Below are positions 10,901-20,296 of a stretch of DNA of 64,000 nucleotides, one piece after another. The DNA is from Rhodothermales bacterium (GTDB taxonomy: Bacteria; Bacteroidota; Rhodothermia; Rhodothermales; JANQRZ01), in the NCBI GenBank assembly GCA_039944855.1, contig JBDUXZ010000029.1, forward strand, positions 1-64,000, read 5' to 3'. The position numbers and the translations under genes were made by a program. Every line of letters begins with the position of its first letter. Position 1 is the stretch's first letter. The notes under the pieces are model-generated. The model searched no databases, had not been told where the DNA came from, and worked only from the letters and a program-made list of their open reading frames with translations.

Positions 10901-12346
10901 TTACCCCTCTGACTTCCCATCCGAGGCCATTAGCACGACCTCTGGGCGGAAGGCAGCGATGGGCTCGGCGAGATCGGCTTGTAGTGCGAGGACCTCGTCG
11001 ATGTCTTTGTACGCCTGCGGCGCTTCGTCGAGGCCGCCGGCGAGGAGTTCGACGCCGCGCTCTTTGAGCCACGCATCGCGGGCGGCGCGGGGGATCTCGC
11101 GGAGGGCGTGCTTGCGTCCCATGCGCCGTCCGGCCCCATGACTGGCGCTACCGAGCGACGCAGCGGCCCCTCGCCCGCGGACGACGTACGACGGGTGGCC
11201 CTGCGAGCCGGGCACGACGCCGAGCACGCCTTCGTGCGCCGGCGTCGCGCCCTTCCGGTGTACGATGACCTCGCGCGTCTCGCCGTCGATCTCGTGCGTC
11301 TCCTTCCACGCGAAGTTGTGGTGGTTCTCCACGGCAACGACGCGCTCCAGCCCGAGCGACGCGGCCAGCGCCTCGTGCATCGTGTGGTGGCACGCCGAGG
11401 CGAACCGGCCGGCGAGGTTCATGCTCGTCCAGTATTCCTGCCCGAGCTCGGTGTCGAGTCCGAGCCACGCGAGCGACTGCAAGTCTTTGGGGAGCGGCGT
11501 CGCCTCGCGCGCCCACTTCGAGTACCGATCGGCGATGATGGCGCCCACGCCTCGGCTGCCAGAGTGCGTGAGGAGCGCGAAGTATGTCCCCGGTGCAACA
11601 CCGAGCACCGAAGCGCCCGCCTCGTCCACCGCGAGCCGCCCCGCATCCACGAAGTGATTGCCCGTGCCGCTCGTGCCTAGCTGCGCATGCGCCTTGTCTT
11701 TCAGGCTCTGGAGCAGCGGCGTCGCCGCCCAATCGGGGTCGTCGAGGACGGCGTGCTGCCGCCGCTCCCCGGGCTGGAACCGCGCACCGATGCCGAACCG
11801 CGTCTCCCGACGGAGCGCGGCACGAAGCCGGTCACGCTGCGCTTCGTCGTCGAGGTAGCCAAGCGCGTCGGCGGGATAGACCGAGAGCATCATGCGGCAG
11901 GCGATGTCCACCCCGACCATGTACGGCGCGACGGCCCCGTCGAGAGCGACGACCCCGCCGATGGGGACGCCGTAGCCGATGTGCGCGTCGGGCATGAGCG
12001 CGCCGGCGACCGTCACGGGCAGCCGCATCGCGTCGCGAAGCTGCTCCACCGCTTGCGGGTCGATCAACTCGCGACCCCAGACCGGGGCGTCCAGCGGCTG
12101 GTCGCGCACGACCGGCGGCTCGGGCCGGTGGCGGTCGGCAAGCACGGCTTGCGCGAGGTCGAAGCCTTGCTCACGCGACGTGATGGAGGCGGGGTCCGAG
12201 TGGATACGGTCGAGGAGTGAGAGGGCGTCGGCGGCATCGAGGCCGGCGTCCGTCAGCTCCGCGTAGAGGGTGAGGGCGCGGCCAAGCAGCGGCCCCTCGA
12301 GCCATCCACGCGCCAGAAGCGCTGTTCCGTTCAGCGTGTCAGACAT
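10901..12346 (-). CDS. rtcB: RNA-splicing ligase RtcB
   Basis: A 481-residue GTP- and Mn-dependent RNA ligase that joins 2',3'-cyclic phosphate (or 3'-phosphate) ends to 5'-OH ends in tRNA repair or RNA healing. Signature motifs are clear: MPDAHIGYGVPIGGVVAL, the metal-binding Cys/His region VGVDIACRM, GTGNHFVD, LTHSGSRGVGA, ENHHNFAWKE, and the C-terminal SLGSASHGAGRRMGR, which holds the His that is guanylylated. The start is set at the ATG giving MSDTLNGTALL; a longer frame exists but adds residues unlike the family. It is somewhat longer than E. coli RtcB. It stands alone, convergent with the thiC remnant, with no archease or RtcA gene nearby. Confidence 0.95.
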   Translation of the reverse strand: MSDTLNGTALLARGWLEGPLLGRALTLYAELTDAGLDAADALSLLDRIHSDPASITSREQGFDLAQAVLADRHRPEPPVVRDQPLDAPVWGRELIDPQAVEQLRDAMRLPVTVAGALMPDAHIGYGVPIGGVVALDGAVAPYMVGVDIACRMMLSVYPADALGYLDDEAQRDRLRAALRRETRFGIGARFQPGERRQHAVLDDPDWAATPLLQSLKDKAHAQLGTSGTGNHFVDAGRLAVDEAGASVLGVAPGTYFALLTHSGSRGVGAIIADRYSKWAREATPLPKDLQSLAWLGLDTELGQEYWTSMNLAGRFASACHHTMHEALAASLGLERVVAVENHHNFAWKETHEIDGETREVIVHRKGATPAHEGVLGVVPGSQGHPSYVVRGRGAAASLGSASHGAGRRMGRKHALREIPRAARDAWLKERGVELLAGGLDEAPQAYKDIDEVLALQADLAEPIAAFRPEVVLMASDGKSEG

Positions 12347-12380
12347 AATCAAATTGGGTTGGGACGCGGCGGTGAGCACG

Positions 12381-12412
12381 AAAAAACCCACCCCCGCGTC
12401 TGCAGGGATGGG
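12381..12412 (-). terminator. intrinsic terminator, minus strand
   Basis: Read on the minus strand, cccatccc (12412-12405) pairs with ggggtggg and is followed by six T (12386-12381). It lies 28 bases after the small frame ending at 12440 and 35 bases before the rtcB start, so it ends whatever is transcribed leftwards from this gap or from the T9SS protein gene. Confidence 0.75.
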
Positions 12413-12439
12413 CTCGTTCGAGAAGCGTCCGTTCGACGC

Positions 12440-12547
12440 CTACGACCTTCGTCCTCCCCTACGCTTCCGCTCGCCCATAAACGGGCGGTACCAGCGGTCG
12501 CTGACGACGGCCGGGCGCTCGACGGATAGGAGAAGGCGTTTGCGCAT
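12440..12547 (-). CDS. candidate 35-residue Arg-rich small protein
   Basis: A short frame, ATG to TAG, encoding a very basic peptide (starts MRKRLLLSVERPAVVSD, ends PFMGERKRRGGRRS). It fits exactly between the T9SS protein gene and an intrinsic terminator 28 bases downstream, and its codons use G or C in third position like genes here. Arg-rich tiny proteins are often ribosome- or RNA-binding, but I do not recognise a family. It could also be the untranslated tail of the upstream transcript. Confidence 0.4.
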   Translation of the reverse strand: MRKRLLLSVERPAVVSDRWYRPFMGERKRRGGRRS

Positions 12548-12683
12548 GGGGGCGAAACTACGGGGGTGGAGCACGAAGGATACGAACGTTGCACACGTTA
12601 GACAACACTACGCCGGTCTCTCGACGAGCCGCTTCGCCAACAGCGAACCGCAAGGGCAGCGAGCTTTCCCGACCAATCTTCGG

Positions 12684-13991
12684 CTACCTCAGAAGCGTCA
12701 CGCGATGGGTGGCGATGCGGTCGCCCGCCGTCAGCCTGACGAGATAGACGCCGGACGCGAGCACGCGGCCGTCCTCGGCTCGCCCGTCCCACGTCGCCTC
12801 GTGAGGACCGGGCGGGCGGAAGCCCTGAGCAAGCGTTGCGACGCGGCGCCCGAGCACGTCGTGGACCTCGAGTGTCACATCGCCTGCCCGATCCGTCTCG
12901 TACTGGATCGTCGTCGCGGTAGCGAACGGGTTTGGGAAACTCGCTGTGATCGCCGCGACGGAGGCCGACGGTGTACCCTCGGCGTCGGTCGTCGTGGGCC
13001 GTGCCAGGGTGTAGATCCGATGCCCCATCGCGTAGCCGAGCGTGTCGCCGAAGAACTCGAAGCGGTTGATGCTGCCGTCGAGCGCGAGCGGCGACCACGT
13101 GGTACCGCCGTCCGTCGTCACCGACGTCATGCCGCGCCCGCTCGCCCAGCCGACGTTCTCGGTGATGAAGCCGAGGCCCTGCAGGTCATTGCTGCCGGGG
13201 ATCGTGCGCACGCTCCACGTCACGCCCGCATCCGTCGTTTTCAGAACCTTCGCGGGATCGCCGTTGCCCTCGATCGAGACGTAGCCCGTCGTCGGCGTTG
13301 GGAAAGTGATCTTCCAGCTCCACTCCCCGCTTTCTCTGATAGGGCTCGTGTAGCGGACGGACCACGTGTCGCCCCCGTCCTCGGTCAGGAGCACGACAGC
13401 GCGGCTGTTCGCCCCCGCGCCATCCGTCCCGCCGACGGCGATCCCTCGCTCCTCGTCCCAGAAATAAACGTCGACGAGCGAGCCGACGTACTCCGACATC
13501 GAACGCGACGTCCACGTCTGCCCGCCGTCCGTCGTCTTGACGAAGTGCGCGGGTCCGGCATACCAGCCAACGCCGTAGATCACGTCTTCATTGACGGCCC
13601 AGAGCCCGCAGATCCCCGACGGCACCGGCCCATCGATGCGATCCGTGATGTCGGTGAACGTCGCGCCGTCCGTGGTCTCGTAGAGCACGTTGCTCTGGTT
13701 GAGCGTGCCGACGAATCCGTGCTGCTCGTTGACGAAGACGGTAGCGCGGAGGTACGCCGGAACTTGGTCGAGGAAGGTCCAGCTCGTGCCGCCGTCCGTC
13801 GTTCCCCAGATCTCGCCGTCGGGGTTGACGATCCACCCGGTCTCAGGGTCGAGGAAGCTGCCGTCCTCGAAGCGGTAGCCGTGGAAGGGCGAGGCGTCGA
13901 GCAGCGACCACGTGCCAGCCCCCGCTTGGGCGACGGCAGGCGGGCCTACGGCGAGGGCGACGAGGAGAACGAGAGCGGAGTGGGTGCGCAT
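12684..13991 (-). CDS. exported YCF48/BNR-type propeller protein with T9SS sorting domain
   Basis: A 435-residue protein exported across both membranes. The start is the ATG giving a signal peptide (MRTHSALVLLVALAV, cleavage after AVAQA). Residues ~25-340 contain repeated TTDGG.TW blades (GTTDGGTSWTFL, KTTDGGQTWTS, TEDGGDTWS, TTDAGVTWS, VTTDGGTTWS), the pattern of YCF48-like/sortilin-type propellers. The last ~90 residues form the type A sorting domain of the type IX secretion system: SFPNPFATATTIQYE, VTLEVHDVLGRRVATL, GVYLVRL. The family role is usually adhesive or binding at the cell surface; the ligand is unknown. It is divergent from the metallophosphoesterase gene and is followed by a small frame and a terminator. 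Confidence 0.9.
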   Translation of the reverse strand: MRTHSALVLLVALAVGPPAVAQAGAGTWSLLDASPFHGYRFEDGSFLDPETGWIVNPDGEIWGTTDGGTSWTFLDQVPAYLRATVFVNEQHGFVGTLNQSNVLYETTDGATFTDITDRIDGPVPSGICGLWAVNEDVIYGVGWYAGPAHFVKTTDGGQTWTSRSMSEYVGSLVDVYFWDEERGIAVGGTDGAGANSRAVVLLTEDGGDTWSVRYTSPIRESGEWSWKITFPTPTTGYVSIEGNGDPAKVLKTTDAGVTWSVRTIPGSNDLQGLGFITENVGWASGRGMTSVTTDGGTTWSPLALDGSINRFEFFGDTLGYAMGHRIYTLARPTTTDAEGTPSASVAAITASFPNPFATATTIQYETDRAGDVTLEVHDVLGRRVATLAQGFRPPGPHEATWDGRAEDGRVLASGVYLVRLTAGDRIATHRVTLLR

Positions 13992-14139
13992 GGGAGGCAG
14001 GGTCAGGAAATAAACGGGGCAGGATACGGCCCGCCGCTCACGGATACAATCCAAACGGGATTCCCCAGATCGCCGGATCAGTGTAGCCACTTATCGTGTT
14101 GACCTTACATCCCTTCTCCCATCTCCCATCTTACGTCCC

Positions 14140-15081
14140 ATGTTCAAGTCGATCGGCGGCGGCCTCCTCGCGCTTCTCCTCCTCCACATCATCTGGAGCT
14201 TCGCGGTGGAGCCGCGCCTCCTCCTCGACACGCAGGAGCACGAGGCCGAGGTCCCGAACCTCCCGGCGTCGTGGGAGGGCCAGCGGGTCGCCCTCCTCGC
14301 CGACTTCCAGGTCGGGATGTGGTGGGACAACACGGGGATGATCGAGGAAGCCGTCGAAGAAACGATCGAAGCGCAGCCGGCCCTCGTCCTCATCGCGGGT
14401 GACTTCGTCTACAAACCCGACTCGGCGAAGGTGCGCGAAGCCGTCGCCCTCGTCCGCCCCCTCGCTGAGGCCGGCATTCCGACTTACGCCGTGCTCGGCA
14501 ACCACGACTACTCGATGATGAAGGAGTCGAGCGAGAAGCGGCCTGCGATGGCACGATTCCTCGCGTCGGAGCTCGAATCCGCCGGGATCGACGTGTTGGA
14601 GAACGAGGTCGTAGAGGCAGTGCGGGACGGTGGCGCGCTGCACGTCGTCGGTGTCGGATCGGCGTGGGCGGAGGAGGCGCGGCCGGCGGCAGCACTAGGG
14701 ACGGTGCCCGACGGCGCAGCCCGCGTGGTCTTCATGCACAACCCGGTCTCGTTCCGCGAGCTCCCTGCGCAACAGGCGCCGCTCGTGCTCACGGCGCACA
14801 CGCACGGCGGACAGCTCCGCCTCCCGTTCACCCCGGCCAACAGCTGGCTTGACATCGCCCGCGACCGCGAGGTGATCGCCGACGGGTGGGCGTCGACCTC
14901 CATCGGCGCGCCCGGCAATCGGGCGTACGTCAACCGCGGCATCGGCTTCAGCCTCGTCCCTGCCCGCCTCTTCTGCCGCCCCGAGCTGACCGTCTTCACG
15001 CTGCGCGCGAGCGAGGACACCCTGCCCCAGCGAGGACCGCAGGCCGGCGACGGCTCGGCCCCGGCCCGGCCGCTCGGATGA
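14140..15081 (+). CDS. membrane-anchored calcineurin-like metallophosphoesterase
   Basis: A 313-residue protein with one N-terminal membrane helix (residues ~3-22, GGGLLALLLLHIIWSF) and a periplasmic calcineurin-like phosphoesterase domain of the YkuE type: ALLADFQVG, IAGDFVY, GNHDYS, HNPVSF and TAHTHGGQ. In the family, two metal ions hydrolyse phosphate esters; YkuE-like members have been linked to envelope lipids, but the substrate here is unknown. One oddity: the first metal motif, normally DxH, reads DFQ, so one metal-ligand His is Gln. The other ligands (D in AGD, N and H in GNHD, H in HNP, HTH) are present. It ends head-to-head with the DUF3592 gene. Confidence 0.88.
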   Translation: MFKSIGGGLLALLLLHIIWSFAVEPRLLLDTQEHEAEVPNLPASWEGQRVALLADFQVGMWWDNTGMIEEAVEETIEAQPALVLIAGDFVYKPDSAKVREAVALVRPLAEAGIPTYAVLGNHDYSMMKESSEKRPAMARFLASELESAGIDVLENEVVEAVRDGGALHVVGVGSAWAEEARPAAALGTVPDGAARVVFMHNPVSFRELPAQQAPLVLTAHTHGGQLRLPFTPANSWLDIARDREVIADGWASTSIGAPGNRAYVNRGIGFSLVPARLFCRPELTVFTLRASEDTLPQRGPQAGDGSAPARPLG

Positions 15082-15106
15082 GAGCAAGCGCGAGTCCAGC
15101 GTATCG

Positions 15107-15589
15107 CTACGGTAGCGCCACGTTCGCCGGGTCGCCGTGCTGGCTGAGGAACCGGTTCCACCCCCGCACCATCACCGCGAGGCCGATGGCGCCGATCAGC
15201 GACATCGCCGCGAAGCTCAGCGAGAGGATCCACTGCGGCCGTTTGTAGGGCTCCAGCACGATCTGACCGTGGCCCGGCCGGGCGAGCACGGTGATCTGCT
15301 TCAGCTCCCGCGCCTCGATGCTCTTCAGGAACGTCAGCGGCATCTCGACGGTCCGCTCGACGGCGACGGTCTCGCCCGGCGGCACGTAGCGCAGGAGTAC
15401 CTGCCCGAGCGTGATCTCCGACCGCTCCGTAGTCTCGATGCCGAGGACGTCGGCCTGCACCGGCACGCCGTCCGTCGCAGCCCCGTGCTGTTCGAAGCCG
15501 GCCCAGAGCAGGTAGACGGCAATCGCGAGGAGCAAGGCCGGGAGCGCCCACAGCAACCGGGCGACGAGCGGGTTCGAGAGGAAGTTCAT
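15107..15589 (-). CDS. DUF3592 membrane protein
   Basis: A 160-residue protein with two membrane helices, ~10-28 (LLWALPALLLAIAVYLLW) and ~125-145 (LSLSFAAMSLIGAIGLAVM), flanking a small soluble beta domain of the DUF3592 type (VPVQADVLGIETTE, VLLRYVPPGETVAVERTV, VLARPGHGQIVLEP). Start chosen at the ATG giving MNFLSNPLVARLL; the frame is open upstream but codes for unlikely sequence. DUF3592 proteins have no known activity. It is convergent with the metallophosphoesterase and shares a strand with the HNH gene. Confidence 0.75.
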   Translation of the reverse strand: MNFLSNPLVARLLWALPALLLAIAVYLLWAGFEQHGAATDGVPVQADVLGIETTERSEITLGQVLLRYVPPGETVAVERTVEMPLTFLKSIEARELKQITVLARPGHGQIVLEPYKRPQWILSLSFAAMSLIGAIGLAVMVRGWNRFLSQHGDPANVALP

Positions 15590-15716
15590 GTGCGTGATCC
15601 GTGACGAGTGAGCGCAAAGGCGAAGCAGGTGCTCGGTTCCGTAGTCACGTAGCACGCATCACGAATCAACCCGTTCGCGTCTTCGATCGCCCTCGCCAAA
15701 TCCTCACGCCCCGCTA

Positions 15717-16226
15717 CTACGCCAGGAAGAGGTACGGCTTCCACTGCTCGTCGAGACGGCCGATGAAGTCACGGATGAACATGACGTGGCTCGGGCGGAA
15801 GGGCTTGCGGAGGAGCGGCATCGCCGCCTCCTCAGGCGTCCGGTTCCCCTTCCGGTTATTGCACGGCACACACGCCGCGACGAGGTTCTCCCACGTGTCC
15901 TTCCCCCCGCGTGACTTCGGGAGGACGTGGTCGATCGTGAGGCGGTCGTTGCTGCGGCAGTACTGGCAGCGGTGGCGGTCGCGGCGAAGGACGTTCTTCC
16001 GCGAGAGCATGATCCGCTTGTAGGGGACGTGGACGTAGACCTTGAGCCGGACGATGCTCGGCCACGGGTGCTGCGCCCGCGCCGAGTGCAGCACCTGATC
16101 CTCGCGGGCGTGGACGAGCTCCACTTTGTGCAGCCACAGCAGCACGACGGCCCGCTCCACGCTGCACACGCTGAGGGCGCGGTAGTCCTGGTTCAGGACG
16201 AGGACGTGTCCGCCGAGGGCGCTCAT
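15717..16226 (-). CDS. HNH endonuclease
   Basis: A 169-residue protein of a widespread bacterial HNH family. The N-terminal part (LVLNQDYRALSVCSVERAV) is typical of chromosomal HNH proteins in Bacteroidota and cyanobacteria. The nuclease core follows: CQYCRSNDRLTIDHVLPKSR with the first zinc Cys pair and catalytic His, ENLVAACVPCNNRKGN with the second Cys pair and the N/H-type ending. The start is the ATG giving MSALGGHVLVLNQDY; upstream codons are unlike the family. It would nick or cut DNA, biological role unknown. It is downstream of the DUF2147 gene, behind that gene's terminator, so it probably has its own promoter. Confidence 0.9.
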   Translation of the reverse strand: MSALGGHVLVLNQDYRALSVCSVERAVVLLWLHKVELVHAREDQVLHSARAQHPWPSIVRLKVYVHVPYKRIMLSRKNVLRRDRHRCQYCRSNDRLTIDHVLPKSRGGKDTWENLVAACVPCNNRKGNRTPEEAAMPLLRKPFRPSHVMFIRDFIGRLDEQWKPYLFLA

Positions 16227-16403
16227 GGCTCCCTCCCACCGGGCGAAGCCGGGCGCTGGCGGACGGCGCAGATGTCTGACGCTGGGGTTGGGAAGACGCT
16301 CTGGGGTCTGGCCGGGGACGCGGAACCGGTCGGGGGCAACCCCCGGCGGACTCCGGTCCGGGACGTGCGATGCGGGTTCGAGGCCTTGCGTGCGGGAGTA
16401 TAC

Positions 16404-16440
16404 AAAAAAGACGGCCTGCGCAACAGGCACGCAGGCCGCC
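16404..16440 (-). terminator. intrinsic terminator after the DUF2147 gene
   Basis: On the minus strand, ggcctgcg (16437-16430) and cgcaggcc (16420-16413) form a perfect 8-pair stem with a 9-base loop, and a run of T follows (16409-16404). It lies 36 bases after the DUF2147 stop. Confidence 0.88.
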
Positions 16441-16475
16441 CTAATGAGGCTACGGGATACCGCGAGCGGGCGCGG

Positions 16476-16928
16476 TTACGACGTCACGCGGTACCACGTC
16501 TGCGTCCGGCCGAGCGAGCTCCCCATCAGCGGGACCTTGATAAAGCCGCGCACTTCGAGCGTGTTCGCGTCCTTCAGCGACATCTTGGCGCTGTACGTCT
16601 TGCCGTTCTTCGGGTCGGTGATGGAACCGTCCTCCCACTCGTCGCCGTCGCGCTCCATGCCCTTGACGATCACGGCCCCGACGAGGTTCTTGTTCTCGTA
16701 CTCCCCTTCGCAGATGTCGCAGATCGGCGACCGGCCCTCGGGGAGGATCTTGACGATCTTGCCGAAGAGCTCGCCGTCCTGCTCGTAAATCTCAACGACC
16801 GACTTCGGCTCGCCGGTTTCGTCGTCGATCGTCCGCCACATCCCGATCGGGCTCTGGGCTTGGGCCGCGGCGGAAAAGAAGAAGAGGGCCATCAGGGCGA
16901 AGAGGCCCGGTTTCAGCAGCTTGGTCAT
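16476..16928 (-). CDS. DUF2147 exported protein
   Basis: A 150-residue protein with a signal peptide (MTKLLKPGLFALMALFFFSAAAQAQ) and a single DUF2147 domain: IGMWRTIDDETGEPKSVVEI, GKIVKILPEG, NLVGAVIVKGM, DGSITDPKNGKTYSAKM and VRGFIKVPLMGSSLGRTQTW. These small lipocalin-like beta-barrel proteins are periplasmic or surface-exposed, of unknown ligand. The central CDICEG adds two Cys that could form a disulfide. It is transcribed alone and ends at a good intrinsic terminator. Confidence 0.9.
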   Translation of the reverse strand: MTKLLKPGLFALMALFFFSAAAQAQSPIGMWRTIDDETGEPKSVVEIYEQDGELFGKIVKILPEGRSPICDICEGEYENKNLVGAVIVKGMERDGDEWEDGSITDPKNGKTYSAKMSLKDANTLEVRGFIKVPLMGSSLGRTQTWYRVTS

Positions 16929-17069
16929 GTCGGGAAGGGGTTGGGAGTGTAGCGGATGCTGGTCGGCCTGTAGACCGGAGACATCCACGGCGGGACAGGG
17001 AATGGGATGAACGGGCGGAACGCCGCTAAGATTACGTTACCGCCTCACTTATGCAAGCCCCGTACCAGC

Positions 17070-18533
17070 TTACGGCACTGGGACGGCGACCGAAGCCGCG
17101 CCCCACCCGCTCGCTACAGCGATCGCGAGGGCGACGAAGCCGAGCACGACGAAGATAAGCTGGAGCGGGAGGATCCACCGCGCCCACCGCTGCCACGGCA
17201 CATCAGCGAGCGCGAGGGCGCCCATCAGGATCGCGCTCGTGGGGATGATGAGGTTGGTGAACCCGTCGCCGAGTTGGTAGGCCAAGACCGCCGTCTGCCG
17301 CGAGACCCCGACGAGGTCGGCGAGCGGGGCCATGATCGGCATCGTGAGGGCGGCCTGCCCGCTGCCGGAGGGGACGAAGAAGTTAATCGCCGTCTGCACG
17401 AGGAACATGACCTGGGCCGCGACGATCGGCCCGGCCTCGCCGATGACGGAGGCGAGCGCGTTCAGGATCGGGTCGATGATCTGCGCGTCCTGCATGACGA
17501 CGAGGATGCCGCGCGCGAGCCCGATCACGAGCGCTGTCACGAGGAGGTCCTTCGCCCCCGTCATGAACGCCTGCGAGGTCTCCGACGGAGCGAGCCGGCC
17601 CGCGACGCCCATCGCGATCCCCATGCCGAGGAAGAGCGCCGCGATCTCGACGATGTACCACCCCTGCTGCGTCACGCCCCACACGAGGAGCGCGATCCCG
17701 GCGAAGAACACGCCGAGCACCCACAGCTGCCGACGGCTGATCTCGCCGAATCCCTCCTCCGTCGCGTGGACGCCCGCCGCGCGCTTCTTCCGGTCGATCT
17801 CGTAGACCGGGCTCCGCTCGGGGTCGCGCTTGACGCGGTGCGCGTGCCACATGACGTAGGCGATGGCGACGGCCGTGATCACGAGCCACAGCACGATGCG
17901 GAAGCCCTGCCCCGAGAACAACGGGACTTCTGCGATGCCCTGCGCCACGCCGACCGTGAACGGGTTGAGGAACGCCCCCGCGAAGCCCGCGCCCGCGCCG
18001 ACGAACGGGATCGCCACGCCGGTGATGGAGTCGTAGCCGAGCGAGAGCGCGAGCGGGACGAAGATGAGGATGAACGGGACCGTCTCCTCCGACATCCCGA
18101 ACGTCGCCCCGCCGAGCGAGAAGAGGACCATGAAGAGCGGGATCGTCAGCAGCTCGATGGAGCGCGAGCGACGGGCGCCGCGGACGAGCCGCTCCAGCCC
18201 GGCGTCGACGGCCCCCGTCCGCTGCAGCACGCCGAATGCCCCGCCGACGAGGAGGACGAACCCGATGATGTCGGCCGCGTCGATGATCCCGAGGATCGGC
18301 GCGGTGAGGATGGCGCCGATCGTGCCGACGATGCCGGCGACGAGCCCCACGTCCGGCCGCTCGACGAAGTGGAAGGAGCCCGGCACGACGGCGTTCTTCG
18401 TCCCCGCCGCCGTCTCCAGTTCGACCGTCTCGAACGCGCCCGGCGGGATGACCCACGCGAGGAGCGCGGCGAGGACGATGATCGAGAAGATGATGAGCGT
18501 CGTGTCCGGGGCTTTGAACCGGGTCAGCTTCAT
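17070..18533 (-). CDS. YfcC-family (DcuC-type) membrane transporter
   Basis: A 487-residue inner-membrane carrier with about 12 hydrophobic helices. Family motifs of YfcC/C4-dicarboxylate carriers are present: [12 protein letters not shown] near the N-terminus, [72 protein letters not shown] and [13 protein letters not shown]. Family members are thought to move basic amino acids or peptides or C4-dicarboxylates; substrate here is not determined. It stands alone between a DUF2147 gene and the divergent TPR gene. Confidence 0.88.
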   Translation of the reverse strand: MKLTRFKAPDTTLIIFSIIVLAALLAWVIPPGAFETVELETAAGTKNAVVPGSFHFVERPDVGLVAGIVGTIGAILTAPILGIIDAADIIGFVLLVGGAFGVLQRTGAVDAGLERLVRGARRSRSIELLTIPLFMVLFSLGGATFGMSEETVPFILIFVPLALSLGYDSITGVAIPFVGAGAGFAGAFLNPFTVGVAQGIAEVPLFSGQGFRIVLWLVITAVAIAYVMWHAHRVKRDPERSPVYEIDRKKRAAGVHATEEGFGEISRRQLWVLGVFFAGIALLVWGVTQQGWYIVEIAALFLGMGIAMGVAGRLAPSETSQAFMTGAKDLLVTALVIGLARGILVVMQDAQIIDPILNALASVIGEAGPIVAAQVMFLVQTAINFFVPSGSGQAALTMPIMAPLADLVGVSRQTAVLAYQLGDGFTNLIIPTSAILMGALALADVPWQRWARWILPLQLIFVVLGFVALAIAVASGWGAASVAVPVP

Positions 18534-18673
18534 GAGCGCGAGGGCGAGGGTGAACGCGGCGAGGTCGGTGCCGAACGGGCGCGACCTCCGCGCTCCCTCT
18601 CGACGTGCCTAAATTACCCCAGCCGAACTTTTGCCGCGCTACGCGTTAGACCTCGCCGGACGACCCCACCGCT

Positions 18674-20173
18674 ATGCTCCGACTCACTCTCCTCCTCGCT
18701 CTCGCCCCCCTCGTCGCGGCGCCGTCCGCGGCGCAGCGGAAAGCCGTCAGCGACACCACGCTCGCGATGCAGGCGGAGCAGGCGTTCGTCCGTGGCATGA
18801 CGCGGGCCTACCTCGGCGACTACGACGCAGCGATCGGGCAGTACGAGCGGGCGTTGCAGATCCTCCCCGGCCAGGCCGCCTTCCTCGCCGCCCTCGCCGA
18901 AGCCCACGAGGCTCAGGGCGACGTCACCACGGCGCTGTACTTCGCGACGCGCGCCGTCGAGGCCGCGCCCGACGAGCCCAGCACGTACCGCCACCTCGCC
19001 GGGCTTCAACTCGTCGCGGGCGAGTACGAAGCTGCGATCAGCACCTACGAAGACCTGCTCGCCGTCGCGCCCTACGACCTCCCGGCGCTCACCGCCCTCG
19101 CGCGGATCCAGCAACAGGGCGGGCGGCTCGACGACGCCCTTGCAACGTATGACCGCGTGCTCGATCAGGTCGGCGAGAGCGGCGCGGTGCGGACGCGGAT
19201 GCTCGCCATCTACCAGCGCAAGGGCGACACGGCGGGTGCCATCCGCATGCTCGAAGCCCTCGTCGATCTCGAACCCGATAATCGATCGCTCCGCCGTGAA
19301 CTGGCTGATCTCTACGCCGAAGCCGGCCGCGCCGACGCCGCCGTGACGACGCTCGAAGCGCTCCTCGCCGAGCGGCCCGACGACCCGGACGCGCTCGTAC
19401 GCCTCGCCGCCCTCTACCGCGAACGGGGCGACGACGACCGCGCCGACGCGCTCCTCGGCGCCTTCGGCGAGCCGGGCGTCGTCTCCGATGCCTCGCTCGC
19501 GCAGGCCGCTGCGCTCTACCTCCGCGCCAACGACGATCCTGCCGCTGCCGAGACCGCCCGCCGCCTGCTCGAAGCCGCCGATGCAACCGACGCGGCCGAC
19601 GGCTCCGCGCTCCTCATGCTCGGCGACCTCCGCTACCGGGACGAGGAATGGGCCGCCGCCGCCGACGCCCTCGGCCGCGCCCTTGCCGACGACCCACGCA
19701 ACCCGACGGCGTGGGCGCAGCTCGTCGCCGCCCACCTCCGCTCCGGCGATGCTGACGCCGCGCTCGACGCCGCCGAGGAGGCGACGCTCCTCTTCCCCGG
19801 CCAGTACGCCCTCGTCCGCATCGCCGCGATCGCCCACACCGAAGCCGGCGAGTACCGCGCCGCGCTCCGCCTCCTCGACGAAGCCCTCGTCATCTTGGCA
19901 GACGAGATGCCGGACGACGATCGGGAGCGCGGCGACCTCCTCAGCGACATCGGCTGGGCGCACTTCGCCGACGGCGCGTTCGACACGGCGGTCGAATGGT
20001 TGACGAAAGCGGCCGAAGCCGACGAGCCGACCGCGAGGCTGTACGAACGCCTCGGCGACGCGGAAGCCGCTCGCGGCCGCCGCGACGCCGCCCGCCGCCA
20101 CTGGCAGGCAGCCCTCGACCTCGAACCCGGCCGCGCCGGGCTTCGGCAAAAGCTCGACGCCAACACACCTTGA
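18674..20173 (+). CDS. exported TPR-repeat protein
   Basis: A 499-residue protein with a signal peptide (MLRLTLLLALAPLVAAPSAAQ) and tandem tetratricopeptide repeats through almost its whole length, for example AYLGDYDAAIGQYERALQI, GEYEAAISTYEDLL, GDTAGAIRMLEAL and EWAAAADALGRAL. TPR arrays bind other proteins; here most likely as a periplasmic or outer-membrane scaffold. It begins an operon with the DUF4292 lipoprotein and the EnvC-like protein, an order seen in many Bacteroidota genomes. No enzymatic domain is visible. Confidence 0.92.
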   Translation: MLRLTLLLALAPLVAAPSAAQRKAVSDTTLAMQAEQAFVRGMTRAYLGDYDAAIGQYERALQILPGQAAFLAALAEAHEAQGDVTTALYFATRAVEAAPDEPSTYRHLAGLQLVAGEYEAAISTYEDLLAVAPYDLPALTALARIQQQGGRLDDALATYDRVLDQVGESGAVRTRMLAIYQRKGDTAGAIRMLEALVDLEPDNRSLRRELADLYAEAGRADAAVTTLEALLAERPDDPDALVRLAALYRERGDDDRADALLGAFGEPGVVSDASLAQAAALYLRANDDPAAAETARRLLEAADATDAADGSALLMLGDLRYRDEEWAAAADALGRALADDPRNPTAWAQLVAAHLRSGDADAALDAAEEATLLFPGQYALVRIAAIAHTEAGEYRAALRLLDEALVILADEMPDDDRERGDLLSDIGWAHFADGAFDTAVEWLTKAAEADEPTARLYERLGDAEAARGRRDAARRHWQAALDLEPGRAGLRQKLDANTP

Positions 20174-20296
20174 TCCCACGGCGTGCCCGGCGACTCGGCC
20201 CCGTCTGAGGGAGGCATACTTCGGCTCCCCGTCGGCCCGTTGACTTGCCGTGCCGACCGCGCCCCGCCCGTTTCCCACCGCCAACCCCACGCCCCA

